Source of the DNA: Schizophyllum amplum
Lineage: Eukaryota; Basidiomycota; Agaricomycetes; Agaricales; Schizophyllaceae
NCBI GenBank assembly: GCA_007026445.1
Contig: VDMD01000089.1
Coordinates: 39,647-103,646 of the forward strand
Direction of reading: 5' to 3'
Length of the DNA: 64,000 nucleotides
The notes beneath the pieces are model-generated. The model was not told where the DNA came from, did no database searches, and saw only the letters and a list, made by a program, of their open reading frames with translations. Shown piece by piece: positions 61,490-64,000 of this stretch. The position numbers were made by a program, and so were the translations under genes. Position 1 is the stretch's first letter; the number at the start of each line of letters is the position of its first letter.

Positions 61490-63780
61490 CGTCCGTCCGC
61501 GCGTCGGCGCTCCCGGCCTCACCAGCATGCCTGGCAGCGATTGTTCAGGTCGCGCTGGATGTCGACGATCTAGAGGCGACCAAGACCCCGGGGAGCGGCA
61601 GCGCGGGAGATATCCCCGCGACAGTCCCGGTCACCCCAACGAAGAAAGCGAAACCATGCGCTGCTCTTGACACGGCAGCTGTCGACCCGGACTCGGGTCT
61701 CAAGGTGCGCGCTCAAGTCAATCCTAAGTTCGCCGTATTGACGATCTTCAGCTCGCCAACTTCGATTGTCTTCCGGACAGCACGAAGGCCCAGATATCAG
61801 GGACTTCGGTGCGTAATGATCTTCATTCGCTGACTCTGTTTCTTCCAGACGCAAATACCGCCGGGCACGCACTAGTCCGTCCCCATCTCCCTAACCAAAT
61901 CCTTCTCGGGGGCGCCTCTGGGCCAATGCGTGCTCGTCCAGTCGCCGGCGCCTCCTTCTATGCCACCGACTTCGTCTCCCCCGCCATCTTTGACCCCCGC
62001 GAAGATCAATCGTCAATCACGGGTCAGACGCCGAACGGTTCTGCAAGTAGCCAGACCCTAGCTTCCGGCGCGAACACCTCATCAACTATACGCATCGCTT
62101 CAACGTCTCAGCCGGCGGATACCCCTTCACATGCGTACGAATAATCGGTATGTACATATCAGCCAATAGGTTTACCTCGCTCATCTAGCTCTTTGGTCCC
62201 GACTGGCGCCACTGCTCCTTGATCGCCATGGTCGCCGGCTCAAAAGTGGCATTCAAGAAGCAAACTTCTATTCGTTATACATCATTTGGGACTGTCGAGA
62301 AGGTTATGTATGTAGCTCTTCCGCAGTATGAGTCAAGCGTTTGTGGACTAATGTTTCCCAGGTCCATGACGGGAGGCAACTTTTATGAGCACCATACGCA
62401 GCTCTATATGAATCTCGTGAGGTCGTCCGCCATGCTTTGCTCGTGCTCTAACCGGTAGAATAGAGCGCGCCATCTTCGATCCCTGTATGCGGTAACCTTG
62501 GTACGATCGTCTCAGAATTATGCATGCAAATACTAATACCATCGCAGGGAACTCTAACGACCGTATCACCTTCTCGCTGCTGCAGCGCCTGCTCACAAGA
62601 CACGGACAACGTTGCGCGAAGTCTCGTCTCGGCCTCGTCATGCGGTTCGGCTGCAACGACATCACTCATCGTCCGTCCGCATTCTCCAACATCGGCGAAA
62701 GTTTCGTCTACCCACCCACCATCGCCGTCTTTGTAGAGGAGCGCTTTGTCGCCGGCATCCGCGAGCGCTACGAGAAGGAGGATCTGAACTACATGGTCAG
62801 CGTTCTGCGCTAAGCTTTGCGGCCTCCTACTTCGACGACGTCATCTTCGCGTACAACGCGTGCACCACGGTCGGGGATAGCTTGATGCGGAGCACGAAGA
62901 CTTGGGCTCGGGTGGGCTGTCTTTGTTCTCCTATTTGAAACTGAAGCTGACGAAGTACAGGCCGCCATCAAATTCGCGGTCGCTAGTGGTCGTCCCTTCG
63001 AGTTCGCGGCCTTCAAACGCGAGCTCGCCAAGCTCTCGAAGGACCTGCCCATCGACGAGACCGCCGAGCCACGGGAGCGCATCCGCGTCATCGAGTCCTT
63101 CAATGCGCGTCCGGGCGCTCCCGCAGATGCGGCCACGATGTTCACGCGTGAGCTGACCGTCCTTGACGTGCGCGACCCGGGCATCTGCGAGGATATCCGC
63201 CAAGCGCTCGCAGATCTCGTTGCGCGCAAGTGAACGAGTGTCTGTCCGGAGAAGGTGGGCGTGCCGTTATACGAGGATAAGGTACTGGTGGTCGAGGACA
63301 ACGACGAGGTGAGAGCAGGACGTGACGTAGAGTGAGTGAGAGCTGATTCTAGTTACAGTATGTCTTTCGAACGCCGGTTCTGAGCCAGTCGCTGCAGCGC
63401 ATCATGCTCGAGAAGAATCACAACCGGACGAGTGTCATCATCGACGCGACCAGTACGTGAAGGGCAACTGCTTTGCGTTCGGTCTTCCTTGACTAAACTC
63501 TGCTGTCAGATCCAACTTGCTTTACCGACAACATGCTCACTCGGAGCTGCGACATCATGATCGCTCACCAGATATCCGCTGCGGCCTGGCTCAACGAAGT
63601 CTTTGTGCCCCTCTTCGAACATTACTGTCCTGCCCCCCTTGCCGAGCGCTACGCCGGACTACTGCTCGTCGTGCCATGGCTGACGTGTTTTAGCTGAAGG
63701 AAGCGATGGTTACCGCTACGGGGACGTTGCTGGGCAAGAGCTCATGTCCCGTTGTGGTTCTGGGGGCCGACCTGATGAAG
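61490..63780 (+). pseudogene. HerA/FtsK-like P-loop ATPase, decayed or incompletely resolved
   Basis: Pieces follow the order of a HerA-type DNA-translocase ATPase. A Walker-A-like position (GNSNDRITFSLLQRLL, near 62550) has lost the Gly-Lys. Next come AIKFAVASGRPFEFAAFKREL (63 kb, split here as AIKFAVASGR and PFEFAAFKREL), ELTVLDVRDP near 63155, VLVVEDNDE as a Walker-B-like strand near 63285-63308, and an arginine/sensor-like part: RIMLEKNHNRTSVIIDATNP, TCFTDNMLTR, DIMIAHQISAAAWLNEVF, then MVTATGTLLGK. Several GT-AG introns are plausible (61809-61849, about 63309-63352, about 63452-63510). A stop after DLVARK and unresolved joins near 62460 and 63640 suggest decay. Assignment is by motif order only. 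The 5' part (61490-62140) is low complexity. Confidence 0.4.
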
Positions 63781-63789
63781 GTGGTATTT

Positions 63790-64000
63790 CCTTCGCGGAA
63801 CTTGCGCTTACATCGTCAATTTTTCTTTTTCCTTTCCCTGCTCTTGGGCGTTGTTACTTAATGCTTTCTTGACGCTTTCTTGGCTGACCTCGCTCTGGTC
63901 TACTGTAATCATCTTTCGCCCCGCATCCGCGTTACTTTCACGCACATCTCTATCGTATATTTCTCCGCTACTGCATCCCTCGGGCAGCCTTCTTGACCGC
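63790..64000. other. No feature seen at right edge
   Basis: T/C-rich non-coding-looking sequence follows the last ATPase-like piece. A continuation of that gene beyond the window cannot be excluded. Confidence 0.4.

Noticed and set aside
1..64000. tRNA, rRNA, telomere repeats or CRISPR-like arrays
   Set aside because: No convincing cloverleaf, rRNA core, TTAGGG array or regularly spaced identical repeats with unique spacers were seen on reading. A tRNA scan would be needed for certainty.

Overview
The window is eukaryotic and most probably from a basidiomycete fungus (Agaricomycetes type). The four intact genes are split by uniform GT-AG introns of about 42-79 nt (one GC-AG), several with CTAAC-like branch points. 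The recognisable proteins are typical of mushroom-forming fungi: an F-box/LRR-type protein, a DUF6532-like locus, a 2OG-Fe(II) oxygenase of a TET/JBP-like fungal type, tyrosine-recombinase-like proteins resembling the N-terminal part of basidiomycete RecQ-type helicases, and relics of GCN1 and the plasma-membrane H+-ATPase. Species cannot be named from sequence reading alone.

Layout. 1-4.7 kb: gene-free, with short direct repeats and a small minisatellite. 4.8-5.2 kb: long pyrimidine tract. 5.3-12.2 kb (+): decayed, 3'-truncated GCN1 homologue. 12.6-15.9 kb (-): intact 12-exon gene (917 aa) with a C-terminal 2OG-Fe(II) oxygenase domain. 16.0-17.2 kb (-): decayed repeat copy, matched by an inverted copy at 60.4-61.5 kb. 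18.2-22.0 kb: two adjacent long minisatellites (about 24 bp and 22 bp periods). 22.1-23.7 kb (-): second decayed repeat family, with its inverted partner at 48.4-49.5 kb. 24-32 kb: decayed duplicated fragments and an imperfect tandem array, with no convincing intact gene. 32.5-33.8 kb (-): intact 3-exon F-box-like gene (407 aa). 35.2-37.4 kb (-): H+-ATPase pseudogene with the catalytic Asp lost and 30 G at the TGES loop. 37.9-39.7 kb (+): decayed DUF6532-like gene. 41.3-46.2 kb (+): intact 10-exon gene YRL1 (1477 aa) with a ubiquitin-like segment, a C2H2 finger, an acidic repeat domain and a recombinase-like C-terminal half. 54.7-60.0 kb (+): intact 14-exon paralogue YRL2 (1530 aa) that keeps a plausible tyrosine-recombinase R/H/R/H/Y set. 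61.5-63.8 kb (+): HerA/FtsK-like P-loop ATPase relic or ill-resolved gene.

Taken together this looks like a repeat-rich accessory (heterochromatic or subtelomeric-like) region. Ordinary housekeeping genes survive only as pseudogenes, while four lineage-specific genes have clean splice sites and open frames. The coexistence of a recombinase-like pair, a DNA/RNA-modification-type dioxygenase and a HerA-like ATPase between inverted repeat families is the most interesting feature. A mobile or selfish element is a hypothesis only: no element ends or target-site duplications were identified. The names YRL1 and YRL2 are local labels used only here.
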